In this document: piece by piece, positions 36,351 to 45,108 of the stretch
Position numbering within the stretch: the first letter of the stretch is position 1
Layout: each line of letters starts with the position of its first letter
Origin: Candidatus Woesearchaeota archaeon
GTDB lineage: Archaea > Nanobdellota > Nanobdellia > Woesearchaeales > JAGVXP01
Reading direction: 5' to 3'
Length of the DNA: 45,108 nucleotides
NCBI GenBank assembly: GCA_018303725.1
Contig: JAGVXP010000055.1
Location: forward strand, 1-45,108
Notes under the pieces: generated by a model
Databases searched by the model: none
What the model saw: the letters and a program-made list of their open reading frames with translations, nothing else
What the model was told of the DNA's origin: nothing
Made by a program: the position numbers and the translations under genes

Positions 36351-36494
36351 TTTCCACCCCGAATACTGATTGGCACAAAATACACCATCAGTTTATCCAT
36401 AGAAATTAGTACTTGTTTATAAACTTTACTATCGGTAAGTAAACTATCCATTTGTATCGAAAAACTATATTAAAAGCATATGAAGTAAGTATTC

Positions 36495-36794
36495 TTGATG
36501 AACGGTAAGTCTATGTCTAAATGGAAGAATTTAGAGATAATTGGAAAACCCTACGCATTGGATATTTTAGAAACTATATCTAAAAGCCCAAAGAGATATT
36601 CAGATTTAAAAGAAGTGTGTCCTGTTGATAAAACAAGAACTAAAAGATTAAGGGAATTAGAACTGTTAGGACTAACAGAAACAATAAACAAAAAGATAGA
36701 AGAAAAAGATAGGACATTTATACATTATAGATTAACAAAAAGGGGTAAAAATATTGTTAGTATAGCTTTAAAGATGTTAGAGAAAGAGAACTAG
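36495..36794 (+). CDS. Winged-helix transcriptional regulator (HxlR/ArsR-like)
   Basis: GKPYALDILETISKSPKRYSDLKEVCPVDKTRTKRLRELELLGLTE. Confidence 0.75.
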   Translation: MMNGKSMSKWKNLEIIGKPYALDILETISKSPKRYSDLKEVCPVDKTRTKRLRELELLGLTETINKKIEEKDRTFIHYRLTKRGKNIVSIALKMLEKEN

Positions 36795-36872
36795 CATTAT
36801 TATTTTTTTTCAGTTTCTTAAACATCAATAAAAACCAAAAGATTTAAATACATACACATATATACACAGACT

Positions 36873-37127
36873 ATGGCAACCAAAACAATATCCATAACTG
36901 AGGATGCGTATGAAAGGCTTGCAGCACTGAAAAATGAGAATGAAAGCTTCTCTGAAGTAATTGGAAGGATAACCCTCAAACCAAAGCTAAGCGATTTTCA
37001 TGGGGTATTATCCAAAGAGAGCGCAGACAAGCTGGAAAAAAGCATAAAAGAGTTAAGAAAGGAACACAGTAAATCACATGAAAAAAGAGTAGAGCGCATT
37101 AGAAAAGAATTAAAATGGTCTGCTTAG
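36873..37127 (+). CDS. VapB-type antitoxin
   Basis: MATKTISITEDAYERLAALKNENESFSEVIGRI; overlaps the downstream PIN gene. Confidence 0.85.
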   Translation: MATKTISITEDAYERLAALKNENESFSEVIGRITLKPKLSDFHGVLSKESADKLEKSIKELRKEHSKSHEKRVERIRKELKWSA

Positions 37128-37510
37128 ACACCTCATTTCTGATAGATGTGTTGAGAGGAGAAAAAAGGGTTGAAGAAATAGAAAATAGGCTTGACAAAGG
37201 AACTGAGCCTGTAAAAGTTGCTTCTCCTGCTATAATGGAATTGATTAGAGGGGCAGTCTTAAGCAACAATCCGGAAACTGAAAAACAGAAAGTGCATCAA
37301 TTGTTGTCTTATTTGATTGTTTTAAATTTAGACAAAGAAAGCGCAATTATAGCTGGCAATATTGAAGCAGAGCTGATAAAAGCAGGAGAAAAAATAGACG
37401 TAGAAGACATAATGATTGGAGCTATAGCTAAGAAGGATAATGAAACTTTACTAACAAGAAACAAAAAGCATTTTGAGAAGATTAAGGGCTTAAAGATAGA
37501 GAGTTATTAG
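37115..37510 (+). CDS. VapC-type PIN-domain toxin
   Basis: MVCLDTSFLIDVLRGE, DVEDIMIGAIAKKDNETLLTRNKKHFEKIKGLKI. Confidence 0.9.
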   Translation: MVCLDTSFLIDVLRGEKRVEEIENRLDKGTEPVKVASPAIMELIRGAVLSNNPETEKQKVHQLLSYLIVLNLDKESAIIAGNIEAELIKAGEKIDVEDIMIGAIAKKDNETLLTRNKKHFEKIKGLKIESY

Positions 37511-37555
37511 GCAGAAAGGAAAATAATTTAAAGCAACTTCTATTACTTTTTTCCT

Positions 37556-38290
37556 ATGAAAACCATTGAACAGATTAAATCAATGAAAAACAAGGAAAAG
37601 ATAGCTGTTTTAACTTGTTATGATTATTTTACAGCTAAAATTCTTGATTCCGTTGGAATTGATATAATATTAGTAGGAGATAGCTTGGCTAATGTTGTTT
37701 TGGGTTATGAAACAACAAGAGATGTTACAATGAATGAGATGAAAATATTCACAGAAGCAGTTGCAAGAGGGGCTAAAAATAGTTTTATTGTTGGTGATAT
37801 GCCTTATTTAAGCGATAGAAACAAGGAAGAGGCTGTTAAGAATGCTAAGATATTTGTCCAGTCTGGCGCAAATGCTGTTAAGATAGAAGGAAACAAGGAA
37901 GAAATAATAAAAGCAATAATTAAAGAAGGAATTCCAGTTATGGGCCATCTTGGCTTACTGCCGCAGACAGCAAAGAAGTTTGAGATGCAGGGCAAGGATA
38001 AAGAAGCAGCTGATAAGCTGGTAAAGGACGCAAAGGCTTTGGAAAGCTACGGCTGTTTTTGCATTGTTTTGGAGTGCGTTGTTCCAGAATTGGCTGAGAA
38101 GATAACTCAAAACGTTAATATTCCTACAATAGGGATTGGTTCAGGTAAAGATTGTGATGGCCAGGTTTTAGTGATTAATGATATCTTGGGCTTATGCGAT
38201 AAATCTCCTAGCTTTGCAAAGAAATATACAGATTTAGGAAAAGAGATAAGAAAGGCTGTTGAAAATTACATAAATGATGTGAAAAAATAA
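37556..38290 (+). CDS. panB: 3-methyl-2-oxobutanoate hydroxymethyltransferase
   Basis: IAVLTCYDYFTAKILDSVGIDIILVGDSLANVVLGYETT, VMGHLGLLPQ, TIGIGSGKDCDGQVLVINDILGL. Confidence 0.97.
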   Translation: MKTIEQIKSMKNKEKIAVLTCYDYFTAKILDSVGIDIILVGDSLANVVLGYETTRDVTMNEMKIFTEAVARGAKNSFIVGDMPYLSDRNKEEAVKNAKIFVQSGANAVKIEGNKEEIIKAIIKEGIPVMGHLGLLPQTAKKFEMQGKDKEAADKLVKDAKALESYGCFCIVLECVVPELAEKITQNVNIPTIGIGSGKDCDGQVLVINDILGLCDKSPSFAKKYTDLGKEIRKAVENYINDVKK

Positions 38291-38291
38291 A

Positions 38292-38639
38292 ATGCAGCGA
38301 ATAATGCTAAAAAGCAAAATCCATGGATGCACTTTAACCAAGACAGTATTGGAGTATAAAGGCTCAATCGGGATAGATGAAAACCTAATAAAAGCAGCAG
38401 ATATTTTGGAGAATGAAAAGGTTCATGTTTTAAACCTGAATAATGGCGAAAGGCTGGAAACATACACAATCAAAGAAAAGGCTGGCTCTGGTGCTATTGT
38501 TTTGTATGGCCCTGCTGCCAAAAAAGGCAAGGTTGGAGATACTCTTTATATCCTTTCTTATTGTATAGTTGATGACAAAGAAGCGGGTTCTGTAAAACCA
38601 AAAATTATCAAAGTGGATAGGAATAATAGGATAGTGTAA
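38292..38639 (+). CDS. panD: Aspartate 1-decarboxylase (pyruvoyl type)
   Basis: MLKSKIHGCTLTKTVLEYKGSIGID (G-S cleavage site), GERLETYTI, NGAAA-like YGPAAKKGKVGDTL. Confidence 0.92.
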   Translation: MQRIMLKSKIHGCTLTKTVLEYKGSIGIDENLIKAADILENEKVHVLNLNNGERLETYTIKEKAGSGAIVLYGPAAKKGKVGDTLYILSYCIVDDKEAGSVKPKIIKVDRNNRIV

Positions 38640-38701
38640 GAAAGTTTATAAATACTCAAATATTCTTAAATAAAAAAGAGGTTCTAGATAGGTGCGTTAA
38701 T

Positions 38702-39171
38702 ATGCAATTATATATGTTAGAGATTACAACTACCCAGCAAGTAAAAGAAGCCAGGAAGGAGTAGCTAAATATTATGCTTGTCAGTTAGACATAGACATAT
38801 CAATTCTGCATGAAAGTGATAAAGAACTCTTGGAATCTATTAATACAGGAAAAAGGATTGTTTGTTATAACCATACGAACAGGATGGATAGGTTTATTGC
38901 AGTAGGAGATAACAAAACAGTTATTGCATTAGGTGATAAGGGCCAGTACACACTAGCTAACTATAAAGAGAGAATGCGCATAATAAAACCATCACACTAT
39001 GGGGTAGATGTTTATTTAAATGATTTAGTCAATAAAATTGAAGAAGCAAAAGGTATTAGCAGCCAAATAGATTCAACTCAAATAGAATTATCTAATGACT
39101 CAGTAATAAGAAGCATAATACAAGGAATTAGCCCAGCTATAAATATTGAACAATTAAATTTTAATATTTAA
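38702..39171 (+). pseudogene. Hypothetical gene with apparent 5' frameshift in a TATATA tract
   Basis: ATG CAA TTA TAT then alternate frame VRDYNYPASKRSQEGVAKYYACQLDIDISILHESDKELLESINTGKRIVCYNHTNRMDRFIAVGDNKTVIALGDKGQYTL... Confidence 0.5.
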
Positions 39172-39230
39172 GGGATAATAAAACAAAAATTTTAGTTATC
39201 TTTAAATATTAACTTATACTTTCTATTGCT

Positions 39231-40421
39231 ATGAAAAACATAGTTATTGGGGTAACCAGCTCTATAGCAGCATACAAGATAGTTGAGCTAGTCATAGAGC
39301 TAAAAAGGGATAATAAAGTAGCTGTTATAATGACGCAAAATGCTGCCAATATAATAAAGCCAGGAGAATTTGAAAAGTTGGGCGTTGCAGTGGCGATTAA
39401 AACTTTTAAAAAAAGTTATGATTATAAAAAATACCTGAAGCAGAAAAAGATAAGGCACATTTCTTTGGCTGACAATGCAGATATTGTTGTTATTGCGCCA
39501 GCAACAGCCAACATAATAGGAAAAATAGCTTACGGAATAGCTGATGATTTGCTAACAACAACAGTTATGGCAACTAAAGCGCCTGTTTTAATCTGCCCCA
39601 GCATGAATGTTAATATGTGGAATAATCCAATAGTCCAAAGGAACGTTAAGGCACTGCAAAAACTAGGCTATCGTTTCATAGAGCCGGAATACGGCAGATT
39701 AGCCTGCGGCTATAAGGGGGTTGGAAGGTTAGCTGATATTAAAAGGATAAAAGATGAAATTGAGAATATTTTAAGATACAAAAATTCACTGAAAGGCAAA
39801 AAGATTCTTGTAACAGCAGGGGCAACCGTTGAGGAGATAGATATGGTAAGAGTCATCACAAACAAAAGCTCCGGGAAGCAGGGGATTTATCTGGCTGAGG
39901 AAGCCTACAAAAGAGGCGCGGATGTAACTTTATTAAAAGGAAAAACAGAAATTGAAACAAATTACCCAATAAAAATAGTCAATTTCAGTTCAGCAGATAA
40001 CTTATCCAGCCTATTAAACAAGGAAATTAAAAAAAATGATGTGGTAATCCACGCAGCTGCTGTTTCTGACTTCACCATTAGAAAGAAAATCAATAAAAAA
40101 ATTGAATCAATAAAAAACGAATCGTTGATATTAAGATTAGAAAAATCTAAAAAAATAATAAATCGAATTAAAAAAATCAATAAAAAAATCAAGCTTGTAG
40201 GCTTTAAGGCAGAGTGTAATGTTTCTGAAAAAGAAATAATTGAGAAGGCTTATAAAAAACTGAAAGAAGCAAATTGCGATTTGATTGTTGCCAATGATGT
40301 TGGAAAGAATCCGTTTGGCTCTGAAATGAATAATGTTTTTGTTGTAAACAGGGATAAAAAAATAAAACAGTTTAAAGGAGAAAAAAGAGAGATTGCAAAT
40401 AAGATTCTTGATTTGATTTAG
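39231..40421 (+). CDS. coaBC: Bifunctional phosphopantothenoylcysteine decarboxylase / phosphopantothenate-cysteine ligase
   Basis: GVTSSIAAYKIVELV, ADNADIVVIAPATANIIGKIAYGIADDLLTT, PSMNVNMW, TAGATVEEIDMVRVITNKSSGKQG. Confidence 0.96.
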   Translation: MKNIVIGVTSSIAAYKIVELVIELKRDNKVAVIMTQNAANIIKPGEFEKLGVAVAIKTFKKSYDYKKYLKQKKIRHISLADNADIVVIAPATANIIGKIAYGIADDLLTTTVMATKAPVLICPSMNVNMWNNPIVQRNVKALQKLGYRFIEPEYGRLACGYKGVGRLADIKRIKDEIENILRYKNSLKGKKILVTAGATVEEIDMVRVITNKSSGKQGIYLAEEAYKRGADVTLLKGKTEIETNYPIKIVNFSSADNLSSLLNKEIKKNDVVIHAAAVSDFTIRKKINKKIESIKNESLILRLEKSKKIINRIKKINKKIKLVGFKAECNVSEKEIIEKAYKKLKEANCDLIVANDVGKNPFGSEMNNVFVVNRDKKIKQFKGEKREIANKILDLI

Positions 40422-40771
40422 ATGTGTTGTGCCGATACCGCCCCTGCTGATGGAGCAGAATTATAGCTTATTTTTGGCTTCTCTTCTGACTCTTCCTCTA
40501 TAATTTTCCAATAATACTCGATGAATTTTTTTATAATAGGGCTTTTTACGTTCAGCTTGTACATCTTAGCTTTTCCAACAAATCTTGTGAATACCACTCT
40601 TTTTTCTTTTACGAATTCTCCCCATACGTTTTTTAGTGTTGCATAGCTTACTTTGCTGTGCTTTGTTATATCCATCATTGAATAGTCATCTTCAATTGCA
40701 AATGTAACTAAAAATTCCATAATCCTATTCTTAGGAGTATTTCCTTCATATCTTATAAATGCGCTTGTCAT
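40418..40771 (-). CDS. Winged-helix DNA-binding protein
   Basis: NRIMEFLVTFAIEDDYSMMDITKHSKVSYATLKNVWGEFVKEKRVVFTRFVGKAKMYKLN. Confidence 0.7.
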   Translation of the reverse strand: MTSAFIRYEGNTPKNRIMEFLVTFAIEDDYSMMDITKHSKVSYATLKNVWGEFVKEKRVVFTRFVGKAKMYKLNVKSPIIKKFIEYYWKIIEEESEEKPKISYNSAPSAGAVSAQHI

Positions 40772-40876
40772 TTTATTAGTATTAATGCGCTCTTATATTT
40801 AAATGTTACTATTTTAGCCATCATCGGCTAATATTTTAGCCTAAGATTTATAAATGGCTTCTTATTCTTATTTTTA

Positions 40877-41185
40877 ATGGTAAAAGTTAAAAAGAGCGAG
40901 TACATAATAATATCTAAGAAGATAATTAGATTGTTATTAAGAGAGACTTGTTGGGGTAAGGGGTCTATGTACCTTGACAACATAAAAAAATCTGGTTTTA
41001 AAGATAATGAAATCCCTTTGGTTGAAGATATTATCAATGGCTTAGTAAAGCAGGGCCTTGCGATGAAGAAAAAACACAAGTATGGCTGGAAATATCATTT
41101 GAATAATGAAAAGAGAGGGAAATTATTTGGTATAGCAAAAGAAATTGGAAAAACATCCAGCTTAATTTTATTTTTAATAACCTAA
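40877..41185 (+). CDS. Small wHTH-like hypothetical protein
   Basis: 102 aa; GSMYLDNIKKSGFKDNEIPLVEDIINGLVKQGLAMKKK; stop adjacent to the pantoate kinase start. Confidence 0.6.
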   Translation: MVKVKKSEYIIISKKIIRLLLRETCWGKGSMYLDNIKKSGFKDNEIPLVEDIINGLVKQGLAMKKKHKYGWKYHLNNEKRGKLFGIAKEIGKTSSLILFLIT

Positions 41186-41186
41186 A

Positions 41187-42008
41187 ATGACAAAAGCCTT
41201 CTGCCCTGGAAATGCAAGCTGTATCTTTAGAATAGTTGAAAATAAAGACAGAACCAAAAGACACAGTTTAGGAGTTGGCTTTACAGTTGATAAAGGGGTT
41301 ATTGTTAATGTTGGCAAAAGCGATAAAACAGAGGTATTTGCAAATGGCAGAAAGATAAGGTTTCCTACTGTGTTGACAGTTATAAAAGAATTAACACAAG
41401 AACCAGTCAAGGTTGAAATAAAAGACCAACTGCCTTCTGGAGCTGGCTTTGGCATAAGCGGGGCATCTGCTTTGGCAACAGCTTATGCCTTAAATAAGCT
41501 ATTAAATTTAAGGAAATCAAAAAAAGAGCTGGCAATGGTTGCGCACAGAGCAGAAGTTATCAACGGAACTGGCTTGGGCGATGTTGGCGGCCAGTTTAAT
41601 GGCGGATTTAATATGAAGATAAAGAAAGGAAAGCCATTGGCAGTTGTAAATTTAGGAATAAAATGTGTTGATATTTACTATAAATTTTTCAGCAAGATAG
41701 AGACAAAAAAAGTTATTAACAGCAGATGGAAGAAAAGGAGAATAAACAAGGCAGGCGATAGGGCTTTAAAAAGGATAATGACACTAAAGAACAAAACATT
41801 AGATAATATTATAAGAATCTCAAAAGACTTTGCTGTTGAAAGCGGCTTGTTAAAAGATAAAAGGGTAAAAAATTTGATAGAGGAAATAGAAAACAAGGGC
41901 GGAAATGCCTCAATGATAATGCTTGGGAATGCTGTTTTTTCAGACATGCCTTTTAAGGGTTGTAGAAAAGTAAGGGTATCCCATAACAAAGCTGACCTTA
42001 TAAAATAG
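41187..42008 (+). CDS. Pantoate kinase (archaeal GHMP kinase)
   Basis: AFCPGNASCIFRIVE, LPSGAGFGISGASALATAYALN, EVINGTGLGDVGGQFNGGF. Confidence 0.9.
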   Translation: MTKAFCPGNASCIFRIVENKDRTKRHSLGVGFTVDKGVIVNVGKSDKTEVFANGRKIRFPTVLTVIKELTQEPVKVEIKDQLPSGAGFGISGASALATAYALNKLLNLRKSKKELAMVAHRAEVINGTGLGDVGGQFNGGFNMKIKKGKPLAVVNLGIKCVDIYYKFFSKIETKKVINSRWKKRRINKAGDRALKRIMTLKNKTLDNIIRISKDFAVESGLLKDKRVKNLIEEIENKGGNASMIMLGNAVFSDMPFKGCRKVRVSHNKADLIK

Positions 42009-42044
42009 AAAATTAATTAAACAGGTTCATTAAAGGTAAAGAAT

Positions 42045-42617
42045 ATGATAGATGGGCTAATAAAATCGTTTATAGCTATATTTGTTGTAATGGACGCCTT
42101 AGGCAATATAGCAATCTTTTCTGCATTGAACAGCAAATTTTCCAGTAAACAAAAAATTGGGAATATAAAAAGAGCTGTGCTAATTGCATCATTGGTTTTA
42201 CTGATATTTTTGTTTTTAGGCAATTATTTATTAAAATATTTTGGTATAAGCATTTATAGTTTTAAAATTGCTGGCGGGATTGTTTTAATGATAATAGGGC
42301 TACAGATAGTTCTTGGACTTAAATTTGTAAAAAGACCAGAAATGCATGAGCTTGCTATTGTGCCAATGGCAACCCCTTTAATAACTGGACCAGGTGTGAT
42401 TACTACTGTTTTAATTCTGGTGGGGGTATATGGCTATTGGGTAACTTTAATAGCTTCTATTATAAATTTGCTATTAACTTATATCATTCTTCGCTATTCT
42501 GAGCCTTTGCTTAAGCTAATCGGAAAGCAGGGAGCAGATGTTGTTTCAAGAATAACCGGCTTAATTATTGTTGCAATTGCTGTTGAGTTCATAAGGCAAG
42601 GTTTTTTTAGTATTTAA
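42045..42617 (+). CDS. MarC-family membrane protein
   Basis: FVVMDALGNIAIFSAL, IVPMATPLITGPGVITTVLIL, RITGLIIVAIAVEFIRQG. Confidence 0.9.
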   Translation: MIDGLIKSFIAIFVVMDALGNIAIFSALNSKFSSKQKIGNIKRAVLIASLVLLIFLFLGNYLLKYFGISIYSFKIAGGIVLMIIGLQIVLGLKFVKRPEMHELAIVPMATPLITGPGVITTVLILVGVYGYWVTLIASIINLLLTYIILRYSEPLLKLIGKQGADVVSRITGLIIVAIAVEFIRQGFFSI

Positions 42618-42657
42618 TTTCGTTAAATATTTAAACATTGAGAAATTCTTTTTTCAT

Positions 42658-43299
42658 ATGAAAAAAATCCCTAAATCACACCCAAGATATGAAAGCCTGA
42701 TGACAAGAGAGAAGATAGTTAAAGGTGTGGAATTGGGTATTACAAGCCAACATGGTTTGATAGCTCAAGGCAGGGGGGAGGCGTTTGATTATCTGATAAA
42801 AGAAAGAACAACTGAAAAAGCCAAGAAAAAGATAAAAAAAGCTGCTAAACTGTTATTAAAAGCAAAATATCCTGTTATATCTGTTAATGGTAATGTAGCA
42901 GTTTTGGCCCCAAAAGAGGTTATTGGGTTATCAAAACTAATTCCTGCCAAATTAGAGGTTAACATATTTCATAAAAGCAAGGAGAGGGAAGAGAGAATAA
43001 AAGAGTGGCTGATTAAGTATGGCGCAAAAGAGGTTCTAATGCCAGAGAAACCTTTGATAAAATTTATAGAGCACAACAGAAGGTTCTGTAATCCAGAAGG
43101 CATAGCTAAAGCTGATGTTGTTTTTGTTCCTTTAGAAGATGGAGACAGATGCAAGGCTTTGATTAAAATGAAAAAAAAAGTGATAACTGTCGATTTAAAT
43201 CCAATGTCAAGAACAGCTAAAGCTGCTACTGTAACTATTGTTGATAACATAACTAGGGCCTTGCCTTTATTGATTGAGGAAATCAAAAAATTAAAATGA
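42658..43299 (+). CDS. 4-phosphopantoate--beta-alanine ligase (archaeal phosphopantothenate synthetase)
   Basis: [46 protein letters not shown]-type region, [41 protein letters not shown]. Confidence 0.94.
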   Translation: [213 protein letters not shown]

Positions 43300-43691
43300 A
43301 AGCTTTGACTTTAGAAGAGATAAAGGATAGGATAGGGGAAATAGAATTTGAAGAATTTGATAAGATAGTAGCTATTGGAAAAGGCGGAATAGTCCCTTCT
43401 TTATTATTAGCTAACGAGTTGAATTTAAAGATGCAGGTAATGTGGTTGAGTTTTAGGGACAAGGATAATAAGGTTGTATATGAGAAACCAAAATTAATTA
43501 AAAGATTTAATGGTATAAAAAATGAGAGGATATTACTGGTTGATGATGTTTCCAGAAGTGGAAAAACATTAGAGGAAGCAAGAAAGATATTGAATGGAAA
43601 TAAGATAAAAACCCTTGTTGTTAATGGAAAAGCGGATTATTCTTTATTCAATTTTAAAGAATGCGTTAAGTTTCCCTGGGGGATGATATAA
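43296..43691 (+). CDS. Phosphoribosyltransferase
   Basis: FDKIVAIGKGGIVPSLLLAN, RILLVDDVSRSGKTLEEA PRPP loop. Confidence 0.9.
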   Translation: MKALTLEEIKDRIGEIEFEEFDKIVAIGKGGIVPSLLLANELNLKMQVMWLSFRDKDNKVVYEKPKLIKRFNGIKNERILLVDDVSRSGKTLEEARKILNGNKIKTLVVNGKADYSLFNFKECVKFPWGMI

Positions 43692-44332
43692 AGCAAGACT
43701 TCCCTTAAATCTTTTTTGTCTATTATAACATCCGCCACTTTCCTGAGTTCGTCGTCCTTAGCGTCAAAGGCTATGCTTAGGCCGGCTATTTTAGCTATTT
43801 CCACATCATTGTGGTGGTCACCAATATGGACACATTCCTCCAGCTTGAAACCTTCTCTTTTTGCTATCTTCCTCAATGCCTCTGCTTTCTTTATCATATC
43901 AAATTCTGTTGATTCTGCTCTTACTAATTTATTATTTTTGTCAAAATAAAGCCAGCTTAGAAAAACATCATCAAAGAAATCTTCATAATTGGGTATAAAA
44001 TGCTCTAATATTATGTTTAATGAACCAGAAATAATCGCTAATTTCAAATTGTGTTTTTTTAATTCCTTTAATGTTTCTAAGGCCCCTTTCATCAGTTTTA
44101 TAGTTTTCATTGCTTTAATGAATTCTCCTTTGGTTGCCCCTTTCTCAATCCACATCCCAATATCATGATTAGCCCAGTCCAAATAAGAGAATTCTCCTTT
44201 GTAATATTTGTCCCTAGCCCATATTCTTCTTTTTTTATCGGTTTCAAAATAATTATGAAATAATTCCCAGCTATACTCAATATTATCTATTAAAGTTCCA
44301 TCAACATCGAAACAGACTAGCCTGTATCTCAT
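43637..44332 (-). CDS. HAD-superfamily hydrolase (phosphoserine phosphatase-like)
   Basis: RLVCFDVDGTLIDN, LAIISGSLN, ECVHIGDHHNDVEIAKIAGLSIAFDA. Confidence 0.9.
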   Translation of the reverse strand: MRYRLVCFDVDGTLIDNIEYSWELFHNYFETDKKRRIWARDKYYKGEFSYLDWANHDIGMWIEKGATKGEFIKAMKTIKLMKGALETLKELKKHNLKLAIISGSLNIILEHFIPNYEDFFDDVFLSWLYFDKNNKLVRAESTEFDMIKKAEALRKIAKREGFKLEECVHIGDHHNDVEIAKIAGLSIAFDAKDDELRKVADVIIDKKDLREVLLYIIPQGNLTHSLKLNKE

Positions 44333-44528
44333 AACCAAAAGAATCAACCATTAATATAAAAACCTTTATGTTGTTGATTTGCCCCAATAAAAAATCCTTG
44401 CCTAAAGGCGATGTATTTTTTAAGCCTCAAAATGGAGTTGTACAAGTCGGCTAAAGCCTAGATATAAAACTATTTTGAGCAATCATAAAGTTTATATATT
44501 AGAGATAAAAACTAATTGGTGGGTGATT

Positions 44529-44963
44529 ATGATGATAGTTGGATTTAATTTTAATAAGATTGATGTTGAAAAAAAAGAGATGGTCAAAGGCAAGATCAGC
44601 ATAAGCAATAATGTTTCTATAAAGAATATAGAACAAAAAGACTTGGACTTTGGCAAGGAAAAACAGAATGCCCTGAAATTCATATTTGAGTTTAATTCAA
44701 AATATGAACCAAATGTAGGGGATATTATACTAGGGGGGGATGTTCTTTTTGTTGGTGAAGCAAAGAAGACAAAGGAGATATTAGATAATTGGAAAAAAGA
44801 CAAGAAGGTGCCAAAAGACGTTATGACTTCTATTTTGAATACTGTATTAACAAGATGCAATATACAGGCCCTGATATTAAGCCAAGAGGTTAACCTACCA
44901 CCGCCAGTGCCATTGCCTAAGGTAAGGGTAGAAGGTGAAACTAATAAAGATTACAGTGAATAG
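44529..44963 (+). CDS. Hypothetical protein with proline-rich C-terminus
   Basis: MMIVGFNFNKIDVEKKEMVKGKISISNNV..SILNTVLTRCNIQALILSQEVNLPPPVPLPKVRVE; RBS-like ggtgat upstream. Confidence 0.7.
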   Translation: MMIVGFNFNKIDVEKKEMVKGKISISNNVSIKNIEQKDLDFGKEKQNALKFIFEFNSKYEPNVGDIILGGDVLFVGEAKKTKEILDNWKKDKKVPKDVMTSILNTVLTRCNIQALILSQEVNLPPPVPLPKVRVEGETNKDYSE

Positions 44964-45010
44964 GTATAAGATTAGCCCATTTTTTCTTATTTTAGATATT
45001 GTCTGTTACC

Positions 45011-45104
45011 GGCATACGTGAAAAAGTCTAGCCAAAAAAGAAATAAGATTGTGTAAGATTATCCGCGCAGCAACTTCCGAGTGCTGCGTTCGGAAATTGT
45101 TACT
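45011..45104 (-). repeat. Right copy of the 94-bp perfect inverted terminal repeat
   Basis: Exact reverse complement of 1-94; 4 further bases (tctt) follow. Confidence 0.97.
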
Positions 45105-45108
45105 TCTT

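Overview
This 45.1-kb window is AT-rich, gene-dense archaeal DNA, probably a DPANN-type (Woesearchaeota/Pacearchaeota-like) chromosomal contig; the lineage is inferred from gene content only. Core and informational genes: NreA-like repair protein, DHH phosphoesterase, SMC, RNase HII, PIN-PilT-KH ATPase (PINA-like), SerRS, Orc1/Cdc6, RtcB and archease, deoxyhypusine synthase, TatD, Sua5/YrdC, acylphosphatase. There is a near-complete archaeal CoA cluster (panB, bacterial-type panD, coaBC, pantoate kinase, phosphopantothenate synthetase). Other genes include a PlsC-like acyltransferase with two tandem GT2 glycosyltransferases, several membrane or lipoproteins, and a VapBC pair. Three tRNAs are visible: Gly-TCC with an intron, Met-CAT with insertions in both the D-loop and anticodon loop, and Ser-GCT. 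The most interesting non-coding signals are: (1) a perfect 94-bp inverted repeat at the two contig ends, itself containing a hairpin; (2) a family of nested double-hairpin elements (copies at 4396-4584 and 15260-15463, possible relative at 20594-20724) joined by a TGAGCATGCTCA palindrome, with one copy apparently carrying a second double hairpin inside itself; (3) a structured GC-rich small RNA candidate with its own TATA box at 200-292; (4) an MgtC gene interrupted at an in-phase A_AAA_AAC -1 slippery heptamer, plus two more frameshifted genes at short repeats; (5) a miniature IS200/IS605-like remnant; (6) a truncated class I LysRS pseudogene at the edge of an accessory island. No CRISPR array, rRNA operon or intact transposase was seen.
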